DNA from: DATARH01 sp035648415
Lineage (GTDB): Bacteria > Pseudomonadota > Alphaproteobacteria > ATCC43930 > CGMCC-115725
Reading direction: 5' to 3'
DNA length: 18,540 nucleotides
NCBI GenBank assembly: GCA_035648415.1
Contig: DASRLO010000089.1
Coordinates: forward strand, 1-18,540
Part shown: one piece after another, positions 1-6,937 of the stretch
Layout of the letters: the number at the start of each line of letters is the position of its first letter
Position numbering within the stretch: position 1 is the stretch's first letter
Notes under the pieces: model-generated
Database searches by the model: none
Told to the model about the DNA's origin: nothing
The model's input: the letters and a program-made list of their open reading frames with translations, nothing else
Translations under genes and position numbers: made by a program

Positions 1-11
1 ATACTCCGCCC

Positions 12-88
12 GGGTGATTTCAGTCCACATGTTGTGGCCCCCTGTTTGTCTGACAACAACAAGGAATCACAACTCACTGAAATCACCC
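12..88. repeat. 13-bp perfect inverted repeat with internal hairpin
   Basis: The arms gggtgatttcagt (12-24) and actgaaatcaccc (76-88) are perfect inverted copies separated by 51 bases. Inside, ccaca/tgtgg (25-29/33-37) forms a small hairpin, and gttgt (31-35) can alternatively pair with acaac (53-57). The stretch is AT-richer than the genes that follow. It could be the end of an insertion sequence or MITE, or a structured transcript end of a gene to the left. Nothing here identifies a transposase, so the nature is open. Confidence 0.5.
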
Positions 89-129
89 AATTCATTTCAA
101 GTCAGGCTCTGAGGTGCGACCGCCAGGGC

Positions 130-146
130 GCGTCTCGAAGGACGCA
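130..146 (+). repeat. Single arm of a dispersed palindromic repeat
   Basis: These 17 bases are identical to the right arm (6915-6931) of the long inverted repeat at 6864-6931. Only one arm is present here. The AAGGA inside it lies six bases before the ATG at 149, so the repeat appears to supply the ribosome-binding site of the next gene. Confidence 0.6.
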
Positions 147-148
147 CC

Positions 149-751
149 ATGTACCCCGACGACATCGATCCAGATTCCGGGTGCCGGCTGCCCCTGCCCC
201 GCCGCGGCGAGCTGAGCGCGGACGGACAGGCGATCTATGACCGGCTCGCCAACCCCGGCGGCGAGAATTTGCGCGGGCTGCGCGGGCCGGGCGGCATCCA
301 GCTGCACAGCCCCGAACTGTCGCGCCGCTCGCGGCCGCTCAACCATTATCTGCGGTTCGAGTCGGGGCTCGGCGGAAGGGTGCGCGAGCTGGCGATCCTC
401 ACCACCGCGCGCGAGCTCGACAGCCAGTTCGAATGGGCCGCGCACGAGCCGGCGGCGCTCGCCGAGGGCGTCTCGCCGGCGCTCATCGACACGATCCGCT
501 ACCGCCGTCCCCTCAATGGCCTCGATGGCCTCGATGAAGCCGACGCGATCGTCATCGCGCTCGGGCGCGAGATTTTTGGCGCCCGCAAGGTGGCGCCGGC
601 GACCTACGCCCGCGCCCTCGGGCATTTCGGCCGCCGCGGGCTGGTCGATCTGGTCGCGCTGATGGGCAATTACGCGGCGACCGCGGCGCTGCTCACCGCC
701 TTCGACATGCAGCTCGATCCCGGCCAGCAGCCGCTATTGCCCGCGCGCTGA
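149..751 (+). CDS. Carboxymuconolactone decarboxylase-family protein
   Basis: A 200-residue protein of the carboxymuconolactone decarboxylase/AhpD-like fold. The core is near residues 70-120: a helix with RELAILTTAREL followed by FEWAAHEP, the E-W-x-x-H pattern typical of the decarboxylase branch. The CxxC pair of AhpD peroxidases is absent, so a peroxidase role is unlikely. Relatives act on small lactone or aromatic-pathway intermediates or are uncharacterised, so the substrate is unknown. The ATG at 149 follows an AAGGA Shine-Dalgarno site at six bases. The 3' end overlaps the convergent methyltransferase gene by 18 bases. No aromatic-degradation operon surrounds it. The family call is firm; the function is not. 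Confidence 0.85.
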   Translation: MYPDDIDPDSGCRLPLPRRGELSADGQAIYDRLANPGGENLRGLRGPGGIQLHSPELSRRSRPLNHYLRFESGLGGRVRELAILTTARELDSQFEWAAHEPAALAEGVSPALIDTIRYRRPLNGLDGLDEADAIVIALGREIFGARKVAPATYARALGHFGRRGLVDLVALMGNYAATAALLTAFDMQLDPGQQPLLPAR

Positions 752-1513
752 GCGCTTTCGCTTGCGCACGAGGCTTCGCCTGACGACGTCCGGCGCCATC
801 TTGAGCCAGCGGCCGATGCGCGGCTGCGCCCGGCGTGCCATGGCGTTGTAGAGGTCCGGGTGAACGAGGGCGATCGGCTCCCGCGGCGTCGCCGCCGCGG
901 CGGCGGCGAGCGCGGGGCTGGCGGCGAGCGCCGCTGCGTCGGCGTAGAGCAGCAGGTTCTGCTTGTACCAATAGGCTACCGCCGCGTCGTCCCACAGGCG
1001 GTGGCGGAAGGCGTCGATCGCGCGATAGCCGCGGGCGGCGAAGAGCCCCGCCCAATAGCCGGGCCATTGCTCGTTGACGTGCTCGGTCCCGCCCTGGCCC
1101 GGCACCGCGGCGGAGAACAGCACCAGCGGCGCGAGCTCGGTCAATTCGGCGACAAAGGCGGCGGCGCGCCCGGGCGGCAGATGTTCGGCGACCTCGACGC
1201 TGACCGCCACAGCGAACCGGCGAGCAATGGCGAGCGGCTCGTCGAGCCGCGCGCGGCGGAAATTCGCCAGCGGGATCTTCAGCGCCGCGTCGTCGATCCA
1301 CGGCCCGTCGAGGCCGAGAATGTCGTCGATCCCGGCGGCGCGGGCGGCGGCGAGCCAGCCGCCGTCGCCGCAGCCGACATCGACGATGCTGGCGACCGGC
1401 GCCAGCTCGAACAACAGCGGCAGGACGCGCCGCGCCGACGCTTCGGACGTCACATCGAGGAAGCGGTAGAACGCGTCGCCGTAGGGCGCCTCGGCACGGG
1501 CCAAAGCGCTCAC
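734..1513 (-). CDS. Class I SAM-dependent methyltransferase
   Basis: A 259-residue Rossmann-fold methyltransferase (Methyltransf_23-like). Motif I is DVGCGDGG at residues 45-52, and the acidic residue ending strand 2 is D69 in GLDG. EVAEHLPP near residue 107 fits the motif II/post-II region. The C-terminal tail is basic (RRSLVRKRKR), which may mean contact with a membrane or nucleic acid. The start is a GTG at 1513-1511. The frame stays open upstream through a tandem 9-mer but offers no better start. No glycan or lipid genes are nearby, so the acceptor cannot be named. The gene converges on the decarboxylase-family gene with a short 3' overlap. Confidence 0.82.
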   Translation of the reverse strand: MSALARAEAPYGDAFYRFLDVTSEASARRVLPLLFELAPVASIVDVGCGDGGWLAAARAAGIDDILGLDGPWIDDAALKIPLANFRRARLDEPLAIARRFAVAVSVEVAEHLPPGRAAAFVAELTELAPLVLFSAAVPGQGGTEHVNEQWPGYWAGLFAARGYRAIDAFRHRLWDDAAVAYWYKQNLLLYADAAALAASPALAAAAAATPREPIALVHPDLYNAMARRAQPRIGRWLKMAPDVVRRSLVRKRKRSARGQ

Positions 1514-1516
1514 CCC

Positions 1517-1552
1517 GGCATCGTCGGCATCGTCGGCATCGTCGGCATCGTC
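1517..1552. repeat. Four tandem copies of a 9-bp unit
   Basis: Four uninterrupted copies of ggcatcgtc lie directly upstream of the GTG start of the minus-strand methyltransferase gene. Nine bases is three codons, so copy-number change would not shift a frame. The unit lies outside the called CDS but in its open upstream frame, where it reads as repeated D-D-A. Confidence 0.85.
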
Positions 1553-1554
1553 GG

Positions 1555-1634
1555 CGTAGGGTGGGTTAGCGAAGCGTAACCCACCGCGGCGTCATCCCAG
1601 CACCGTGGATTTCGCCGCGTTCATCGACCCTACG
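1555..1634. repeat. Palindromic intergenic repeat of the GGGTTACGC type
   Basis: The core hairpin ggtgggtta (1560-1568) / taacccacc (1577-1585) has an eight-base loop. Outer arms cgtagggt (1555-1562) and accctacg (1627-1634) bracket a degenerate second half. The motif is a widespread short intergenic repeat in proteobacteria. It fills the gap between two minus-strand genes. No T-run follows, so it is not a clear terminator. Confidence 0.7.
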
Positions 1635-1645
1635 GTCCCGACAGG

Positions 1646-2794
1646 TCAATTCAGCCCGTAGAGCCGCACGACGTTGTCGTGGACGATCTTCTTCTGCGTG
1701 CTCGCCGAGAAGCCGGCGAGGTTCTGCTCCAATGTCGCGCGCGAATTCGGCCAGATGCAATCGGGGTGCGGGTAGTCGGCGCCCCAGATGATGTTGTCCT
1801 CGCCGATCAGCGGGACGATCGGTTCGAGGTATTTGTCCTGCTGGTAGGTGACAAAGCCCTGGCGGCGGAAATAGTCGCTCGGCTTCATCTTGAACCCGAG
1901 GCTGCGCGCCCGGTCGTGGTACTCGGTGTCGCAGCGGTCGAACACGTAGGGCAGCCAGGTGACGCCCGATTCGCCGAGGACGAAGTTGAAATCGGGATAT
2001 TTTTCGCAGGCCCCCGAGGCCAGGATCGAGGCCAGCACCTCCATCGTGTCGAGCTGGAACAGCGTCGAGCGCACCAGCCGCCACTGGGTGAAGACCTCCT
2101 TCTCCATCTCCGGCGTGTCGGGTGCGCGCACCGCCTTAAACCCGGTCGAGTGGAACGAGATCGGGAATTTGCACTCGGCCGAGGCTTCCCACAGCACGAA
2201 CCAATCGGGGTGGTAGAGCGGCGGGCTCATGCGCTTGAACGCGAGGTCGCCGCCCTTCAAGCCCAACCGGGCGCAGCGCCGCACCTCTTCCGCCGCGGCT
2301 TTCGGGTCGGTGTTGGGGATGATCGCCAGCGGAAACACCCGGTTCGGGTCCGAGCGCTTGGCGAAATCGGCGGACCAGTCGTTGTAGCGCTGGTTGACCC
2401 AGATGCGCAGATCGGCGTCGTTGATCAGGTCGTTGACCATCAGGCAGCCGTAGATGATCTCCTTTTCGAGCCCGTCGCGGTCGAGATCGGCGAGGCGCAA
2501 TTCCGGGGTCGTCGGACGCGGCTGGGCGCCGGGGTAGGAATTCCACCCGAAGCCGTTCTCCTGCATCTCGTCGATATGGTCGAACGAGCCCTTGGTGTAG
2601 GGCAGGAAGCCGGGGCCGACGCCATTCCACATGCCGCGGTCGGTGTCATCGACGAACCAATGCTGGCCGTCGTTGCGCTCCTCGACCCGCGGCGCCAGCT
2701 TCTTCCACTTCTGCGGCGCCTGCGACGACCACAGATCGGCCGGGCAATAGGTCAGGTCGATATGGTTGTCGCCGGAAATGAGCTTGTGGTCCAT
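1646..2794 (-). CDS. Amidohydrolase family (amidohydrolase_2/ACMSD-like) protein
   Basis: A 382-residue TIM-barrel metal hydrolase of the amidohydrolase_2 group. Likely metal ligands are D9 and H11 in SGDNHID (the usual first His of HxH is Asp, as in many of these proteins), H215 in HSTG, and D340 in GADYPHPD. E275 in LGESGVTWLP matches another conserved site. Relatives act as decarboxylases or hydrolases on aromatic or carboxylic substrates; the substrate here is not predictable. The ATG at 2794 is preceded by a GGGAG Shine-Dalgarno site. The length is normal and the C-terminus (VRLYGL) is intact. The exporter gene lies divergently 192 bases away; the two could be co-regulated, but no operator is visible. 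Confidence 0.87.
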   Translation of the reverse strand: MDHKLISGDNHIDLTYCPADLWSSQAPQKWKKLAPRVEERNDGQHWFVDDTDRGMWNGVGPGFLPYTKGSFDHIDEMQENGFGWNSYPGAQPRPTTPELRLADLDRDGLEKEIIYGCLMVNDLINDADLRIWVNQRYNDWSADFAKRSDPNRVFPLAIIPNTDPKAAAEEVRRCARLGLKGGDLAFKRMSPPLYHPDWFVLWEASAECKFPISFHSTGFKAVRAPDTPEMEKEVFTQWRLVRSTLFQLDTMEVLASILASGACEKYPDFNFVLGESGVTWLPYVFDRCDTEYHDRARSLGFKMKPSDYFRRQGFVTYQQDKYLEPIVPLIGEDNIIWGADYPHPDCIWPNSRATLEQNLAGFSASTQKKIVHDNVVRLYGLN

Positions 2795-2986
2795 TGCGGG
2801 GCTCCCTGTGGGATTTGGAATTTGCTGTCGCGAGTCGGCTGGGCGGATTAGCGGAACCGTAGCGCTATCTTACGAATGCGGCGGCGATGGTCTACACAAA
2901 TGCGGGCAAGCCCGGCATGCGTCGATGGAACGAGCCGCCCGGCGTCATTGGTCGTAAGGCAGACGCCGACCGTTCGGAGATTTCTC

Positions 2987-4555
2987 ATGCCCGATGCGGG
3001 TGCGACCCCATCCGCCCAGCGCAGCACCGACACGCAGCCGATCCGCGCGGTTTTCGGTGCGCTGCTGCTGGTGATGCTGCTCGCCTCGCTCGACCAGACG
3101 ATCGTCTCGACCGCGCTGCCGACGATCGTCGGCGAGTTCGGCGGCCTCGCGCATCTGTCGTGGATCGTCACCGCCTATTTGCTGGCGACGACGATCGTGA
3201 CCCCGCTTTACGGCAAGCTCGGCGATCTGTTCGGGCGCAAGATCGTGCTGCAATCGGCGATCCTCCTCTTCCTCGTCGGGTCGGCGCTGTGCGGCCTCAG
3301 CCGCTCGATGGTCGAGCTGATCGCCTTCCGCGCCGTGCAGGGCCTCGGCGGCGGCGGGTTGATCGTGACCGCGATGGCGGTGGTCGGCGACCTCTTCACG
3401 CCGCGCGAGCGCGGCCGCTACCAGGGCGTCTTCGGCGGGGTCTTCGGCTTTTCGACCGTGCTCGGCCCACTGATCGGCGGGTTTTTCGTCGAGCATCTGA
3501 GCTGGCGCTGGATTTTCTACATCAACCTGCCGCTGGGCCTCGTCGCGCTGGCGATCATCGGCTGGGCGTTCAAGGCGTCGGGCGCGCGGCGGCGGCCGAG
3601 CCTCGACATCGCCGGCGCGGCGTTCCTCGCGGTGACGCTCACCGCCCTCATCCTGCTCACCAGCCTCGGCGGCCAGACCCTCCCGTGGCGTTCGCCGGCG
3701 GCGATCGGCTTGGCGGCGGCGACCGTCGCGGCGCTCGCCGGCTTCGTCGCGGTCGAGTACCGCGCCGCCGAGCCCATCCTGCCGCTGCGCCTGTTCGCCA
3801 ACCGGGTGTTCGCGATCGCCTGCGCGGTAGGCTTCATCGTCGGCTTCGCGCTGTTCGGTTCGGTCACCTTTATGCCGATGTACCTGCAGGTGGTGAAGGG
3901 CGTCAGCCCGACGCACGCCGGGATGATGCTGACGCCGATGATGGCGGGTGTGCTGGTGACCTCGATCGCGAGCGGCCGGATCATCAGCCGGGTCGGCTAC
4001 TACCGGCCGTTTCCGATTGCCGGGACGGCGATCATGACGCTCGGCCTCGGCCTGCTGGCGACGCTCGGGGTGGCGACCAACATCTGGATGGCCTGCCTAT
4101 ACATGTCCATCCTCGGGCTGGGGCTCGGCCTCGTCATGCAGGTCTTGGTGCTGGCGGTGCAGAATGCGGTCGATTACCGCCATCTCGGCGTCGCGACCTC
4201 GGGCACGACCTTGTTCCGCTCGATCGGCGGCTCGGTGGGCGTCTCTCTGTTCGGCGCCGTCTTCACCGCGGCACTGGCGGCCAACCTCGCCGCCGGGCTG
4301 CCGGCCGGCACGGTGCTGCCCGCCGCCGCCGCGCCGGCCGCGATCCAGGCGCTGCCGAGCGCGACGCGGTCGCTCTACCTCGCGGCGTTCACCGGCGCGC
4401 TGCACCCGGTCTTCCAGTACGCCGCGGCGATCGCCGCGCTCGGCTTCGTGCTCGCCTGGTTCCTGCAGGACGTGCCGTTGCGGGGCGCAGCGGCGCCGAG
4501 AAATCGTCGCGCGACGCCGGTGAAAGGCAGGACCGGCGACGGGGCCGGAACGTGA
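2987..4555 (+). CDS. DHA2-family MFS drug/solute exporter
   Basis: A 522-residue inner-membrane protein with about 14 hydrophobic segments, the EmrB/QacA (DHA2) type. LASLDQTIVSTALPTI at 32-47 carries the membrane-embedded Asp (D36) of helix 1. Motif A, GKLGDLFGRK, is at 76-85. A motif C-like GxxxGPxxGG segment is followed by WRWIFYINLP. Such proteins export hydrophobic drugs or other solutes by proton antiport; the substrate is unknown. The frame is open from 2876, but the ATG at 2987 is preferred: GGAG lies seven bases upstream and family homology begins just after it. No membrane-fusion (EmrA) partner is adjacent. The gene ends eight bases from the 3' end of the convergent tRNA-Leu. Confidence 0.93.
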   Translation: MPDAGATPSAQRSTDTQPIRAVFGALLLVMLLASLDQTIVSTALPTIVGEFGGLAHLSWIVTAYLLATTIVTPLYGKLGDLFGRKIVLQSAILLFLVGSALCGLSRSMVELIAFRAVQGLGGGGLIVTAMAVVGDLFTPRERGRYQGVFGGVFGFSTVLGPLIGGFFVEHLSWRWIFYINLPLGLVALAIIGWAFKASGARRRPSLDIAGAAFLAVTLTALILLTSLGGQTLPWRSPAAIGLAAATVAALAGFVAVEYRAAEPILPLRLFANRVFAIACAVGFIVGFALFGSVTFMPMYLQVVKGVSPTHAGMMLTPMMAGVLVTSIASGRIISRVGYYRPFPIAGTAIMTLGLGLLATLGVATNIWMACLYMSILGLGLGLVMQVLVLAVQNAVDYRHLGVATSGTTLFRSIGGSVGVSLFGAVFTAALAANLAAGLPAGTVLPAAAAPAAIQALPSATRSLYLAAFTGALHPVFQYAAAIAALGFVLAWFLQDVPLRGAAAPRNRRATPVKGRTGDGAGT

Positions 4556-4563
4556 TCCCGGTT

Positions 4564-4649
4564 TGGTGCGGGTGAAGGGATTTGAACCCCCACTTCCTTA
4601 CGGAAAGCAGATTTTGAGTCTGCCGCGTCTACCATTCCGCCACACCCGC
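4564..4649 (-). tRNA. tRNA-Leu (anticodon CAA)
   Basis: The minus strand folds as a complete class II tRNA. The acceptor stem pairs GCGGGTG (4649-4643) with CACCCGC (4574-4568), the discriminator is A, and the CCA end is encoded at 4566-4564. The anticodon stem GCAGA/TCTGC encloses CTCAAAA, giving anticodon CAA, which reads UUG. The long variable arm (TTCC-GTAA-GGAA) is the leucine hallmark, and the T loop GTTCAAATC is canonical. Confidence 0.96.
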
Positions 4650-4665
4650 CCGGCCTGGACGCCGG

Positions 4666-4693
4666 ACTATAGCCGGGGTGCCTAGATCGGCAA
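4666..4693 (-). promoter_or_regulatory. Likely sigma-70 promoter of tRNA-Leu
   Basis: On the minus strand TTGCCG (4693-4688) and TATAGT (4671-4666) are separated by 16 bases, placing the start about ten bases before the tRNA. It overlaps the last codons of the SRAP remnant. Confidence 0.5.
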
Positions 4694-4861
4694 GAGCAGT
4701 TGCGATTCCGGGGGCTTCGCCGCCTTAACCGCACCACTGGGCGGGTCTTCGAACTCGCCCTGGGCGACGATCCGCAGCCGCTCGGGCGCCAGCGGCCGTT
4801 GCAGCGCCAGCTCCTCGCCGACTGGGGCGCGCAGCCAGACGTTCCGGACGCGGTTTGCCAT
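4682..4861 (-). pseudogene. 3' remnant of an SRAP (YedK-like) gene
   Basis: From an ATG at 4861 this frame encodes 59 residues. The segment VWLRAP through LALQRPL to RLRIVAQGE and EDPP matches, from memory, the C-terminal tail of SOS response-associated peptidase (SRAP) proteins common in alphaproteobacteria. Full SRAP proteins are over 200 residues with a catalytic Cys2 and a central His; all of that is missing. Upstream the frame remains open to 5056, but the encoded sequence does not look like a protein. SRAP proteins (HMCES/YedK) form crosslinks with abasic DNA sites; this fragment cannot. It appears cut off by the lower-GC block to its right. The homology is recalled, not computed. Confidence 0.55.
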
Positions 4862-5117
4862 GCTCACTCTTGAGCCGGCTCCGTCCGAGACCGAGGCGCG
4901 GCTACGCATGACAGAAGCGTTAAACAGCGTAGTGCAGCAGCAACTGGATTTACGAGCGCGACCAAGCGGCCCTGGCCGCTGCTGCCGTCGATACACCGGA
5001 GGAAGTTGCGCGCCTGAACGAAGCCTGCGGAGGCGCTCTGAAATCAGGGAAGTCATTATGAGAGTGGCCTGTGCCCCGCTCGCAGATCACACCCTCGGTG
5101 CTGGAGGATGCGTCATA
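4862..5117. other. Intergenic debris with a possible frameshifted small ORF
   Basis: No intact gene is seen. On the + strand an ATG at 4909 opens MTEALNSVVQQQLDL. Shifting one base near 4952 continues as YERDQAALAAAAVDTPEEVA (beginning near 4955) to a TGA just after 5056, about 50 residues in all. Helical, protein-like composition in two adjacent frames suggests a decayed small gene, but I recognise no family. Base composition is lower in GC than the flanks and grades into the outer-membrane part of the next ORF. Confidence 0.3.
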
Positions 5118-6017
5118 TTAGAATCTGAACGATATGCCGACATAGGGATTGAAATCAGGTGCGGCCTTCGTCAGGCCGATATACACGCCGACATCGAGTT
5201 GAAGATTCGGTGTCACCAACCATTGGAGCGAGGGGTCGATGGTGTGGCGCTGCCCGATACGATGATCGCCGGGAAAGTCGAGCGCGAGTTCGAGGGCTGC
5301 CGTCACGACCTCCCCGATGATGGGGCGATTTAGGTTCACGAGCATCTGATAATCGCCCTGGTATCCTGTGTTGTTGCTGTTTCGCAGAAGGCCGACTGCG
5401 GGTTCGGCCGTGAGCGAAAACTTGTTGGGAAGTGCGGTGGTGAAGGGAAAATTTAGCGTGTATTCGAGATGATCGTTGCCCAAGCCACGGGCTGCGGTGG
5501 GCACCTTGACAAAGCCAATGGCACCGAGCGACTGATCACCACCATCGTTGCCAAAAAAATTGACTTTCCCGCCGACCAAAAAATCTCCAAAACCTTGTGC
5601 GCGCAAGGTAGCAGCGCCGGTTCCGCTTTTGACCTCAAGGCTATTGTATAAAGGCAAAAAGACATCGAGTTCCGCCCAGTTTGTGACGCCGAGCTTAAGA
5701 TTTGGATTGATGAGAGTATAGGCGCGAGTTTTTGATCCATCGTTCGACCAGTGATCATAGGTATAGTTCCAAAAATCGCCTTCCAACTGAAAATGTCCGG
5801 CATCGACGGTCAGAGAACTGTGCGTCTTGCCGGGGCGATCGGTACTAAACGGCCGCAGGTTTTCATCGGGTGTTGGATTGAAGAGATTGAATTGGCTTTT
5901 ATCGATTTTGGTTTCCGCCGCGCTCGAATTCTGGGCAGGCTCATCTGCATTCTGACTTTGGGCATATGCCGCGACAGAAAACGCGACACTGCCCAATACG
6001 AAGAAGCAGACGGACAT
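5118..6017 (-). other. Possible independent start for the beta-barrel half of the chimeric ORF
   Basis: An in-frame ATG at 6017-6015 (codon 271 of the chimera) would give a 299-residue preprotein: an 18-20 residue signal peptide with an AYA|Q cleavage-like site, then a MetA-pathway-type beta-barrel ending in Phe. The signal n-region after this ATG has no basic residue, whereas the codons just before it encode RRFAVRRAS. This suggests the original start lay slightly upstream and was lost at the join. Only a weak AGAG precedes the ATG. Confidence 0.45.
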
Positions 6018-6827
6018 GGAGGCTCTGCGGACCGCAAAGCGGCGCGCGAGGAAGTCGCGCACATCGGTGGCGCAACGGTCGGGCGCCGCGTCGCAGATAT
6101 TGTGCGGCATTCCCTCGTAGGTCTTGAATTCGGCGTCCTTGAGGCGGCGAAAGGGCTGGTAGTTTTCGAGCGAACCCACCGTCTCGGCGCCGGGGATCAC
6201 CACCAGCGTCGGGCACAAGATGCGCTGCACCTCGCCGCTCCAATCGTAGCTCGCCATCAGCAGGACGAACTTGCCGATAAAGCCCGGGTCGTTCTTCGCC
6301 GCCTCGTCGAGAAACCACCCGACCAGCCCGGGATCGGCGTCGGCCGGCAAGCGGTCGCGGATCGTCTCGGCGAGAAAGCCGCGCATCCCTTTCGCCTGGA
6401 TTTGCGGGATCCAGCTCGCCGCCTGGCTGTTCTTGAGGCCGGGAGTCGAGCCAAACAGGCTGAGGCTCGTCACCCGCTCCGGCCGGGTCATCGCCAGCTG
6501 CTGACCGAGATAGCCGCCGGCCGAATTGCCGACGACATGCGCCGCGCCGCAGCCGAGCTGGTCGAGCAACTCGGCGACGTCGCGCACCAGCCGGTCGAGC
6601 GTCAGCTCGCGGTCGGGCTGCGGCACCTGCGACGCGCCGTGGCCGCGCAGATCGAGCCGCACCACCCGGTACTCGCGGCACAGATGCGGGACCCAGCCGA
6701 AATAGCGCCGGGCGCTCCCCATCGCCGCGTGCAGCAGCAATAGGGTCGGCGCCTTCGCCCAAGGATCGGTGAAATCGTCGATGGCGTACGCGAGCCTGAG
6801 TCCGTCGCTGGTGGTGAAGGTTTTCAT
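5118..6827 (-). CDS. Chimeric ORF: alpha/beta hydrolase joined to a MetA-type beta-barrel protein
   Basis: This is one uninterrupted 569-codon frame with two unrelated halves. Residues 1-264 form a complete alpha/beta hydrolase: nucleophile S102 in GNSAGG, H242 in GMPHN, a probable acid at E215, and RLDLRGHGAS near 57-66; it ends FLARRF like its single-domain relatives. Residues 271-569 look like a separate exported protein: hydrophobic signal SVCFFVLGSVAFSVAAYA, DRPGKTHSSLTVDAGHFQLEG typical of Phenol_MetA_deg outer-membrane channels, alternating beta strands, and a terminal Phe (SFRF). The hydrolase start at 6827 has GGGGGAG upstream. GC content falls sharply at the junction. A cytoplasmic enzyme before an internal signal peptide should not export well, so the second half may be translated from ATG 6017. 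The hydrolase substrate is unknown. Confidence 0.8.
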   Translation of the reverse strand: MKTFTTSDGLRLAYAIDDFTDPWAKAPTLLLLHAAMGSARRYFGWVPHLCREYRVVRLDLRGHGASQVPQPDRELTLDRLVRDVAELLDQLGCGAAHVVGNSAGGYLGQQLAMTRPERVTSLSLFGSTPGLKNSQAASWIPQIQAKGMRGFLAETIRDRLPADADPGLVGWFLDEAAKNDPGFIGKFVLLMASYDWSGEVQRILCPTLVVIPGAETVGSLENYQPFRRLKDAEFKTYEGMPHNICDAAPDRCATDVRDFLARRFAVRRASMSVCFFVLGSVAFSVAAYAQSQNADEPAQNSSAAETKIDKSQFNLFNPTPDENLRPFSTDRPGKTHSSLTVDAGHFQLEGDFWNYTYDHWSNDGSKTRAYTLINPNLKLGVTNWAELDVFLPLYNSLEVKSGTGAATLRAQGFGDFLVGGKVNFFGNDGGDQSLGAIGFVKVPTAARGLGNDHLEYTLNFPFTTALPNKFSLTAEPAVGLLRNSNNTGYQGDYQMLVNLNRPIIGEVVTAALELALDFPGDHRIGQRHTIDPSLQWLVTPNLQLDVGVYIGLTKAAPDFNPYVGISFRF

Positions 6828-6863
6828 GGCGCTCCCCCTATACGCGGCGCCGCATATTAACCT

Positions 6864-6931
6864 TGCGTCCTTCGAGACGCCCGCCGCGCGGGCTCCTCAG
6901 GGCGACCGAAGGGAGCGTCTCGAAGGACGCA
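6864..6931. repeat. Long inverted repeat, 17-bp perfect arms
   Basis: Arms tgcgtccttcgagacgc (6864-6880) and gcgtctcgaaggacgca (6915-6931) are perfect inverses around a 34-base spacer. It lies between the queC stop and the hydrolase start, both on the minus strand. It could end or stabilise the queC transcript, but there is no T-run. A lone copy of the right arm is at 130-146. Confidence 0.85.
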
Positions 6932-6937
6932 CGCAGC

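Noticed and set aside
1517..1552. Short repeats considered as a CRISPR array
   Set aside because: The units are 9 bases, directly adjacent, with no spacers and no cas genes.
2876..2986. 37-residue N-terminal extension of the MFS exporter
   Set aside because: It is basic and non-homologous, and the ATG at 2987 has a well-spaced GGAG.
4564..4649. tRNA-Leu as the attachment site of the lower-GC insert
   Set aside because: The insert lies on the 5' side of the tRNA, whereas integration usually uses the 3' half. No duplicate of the tRNA 3' end is seen nearby.
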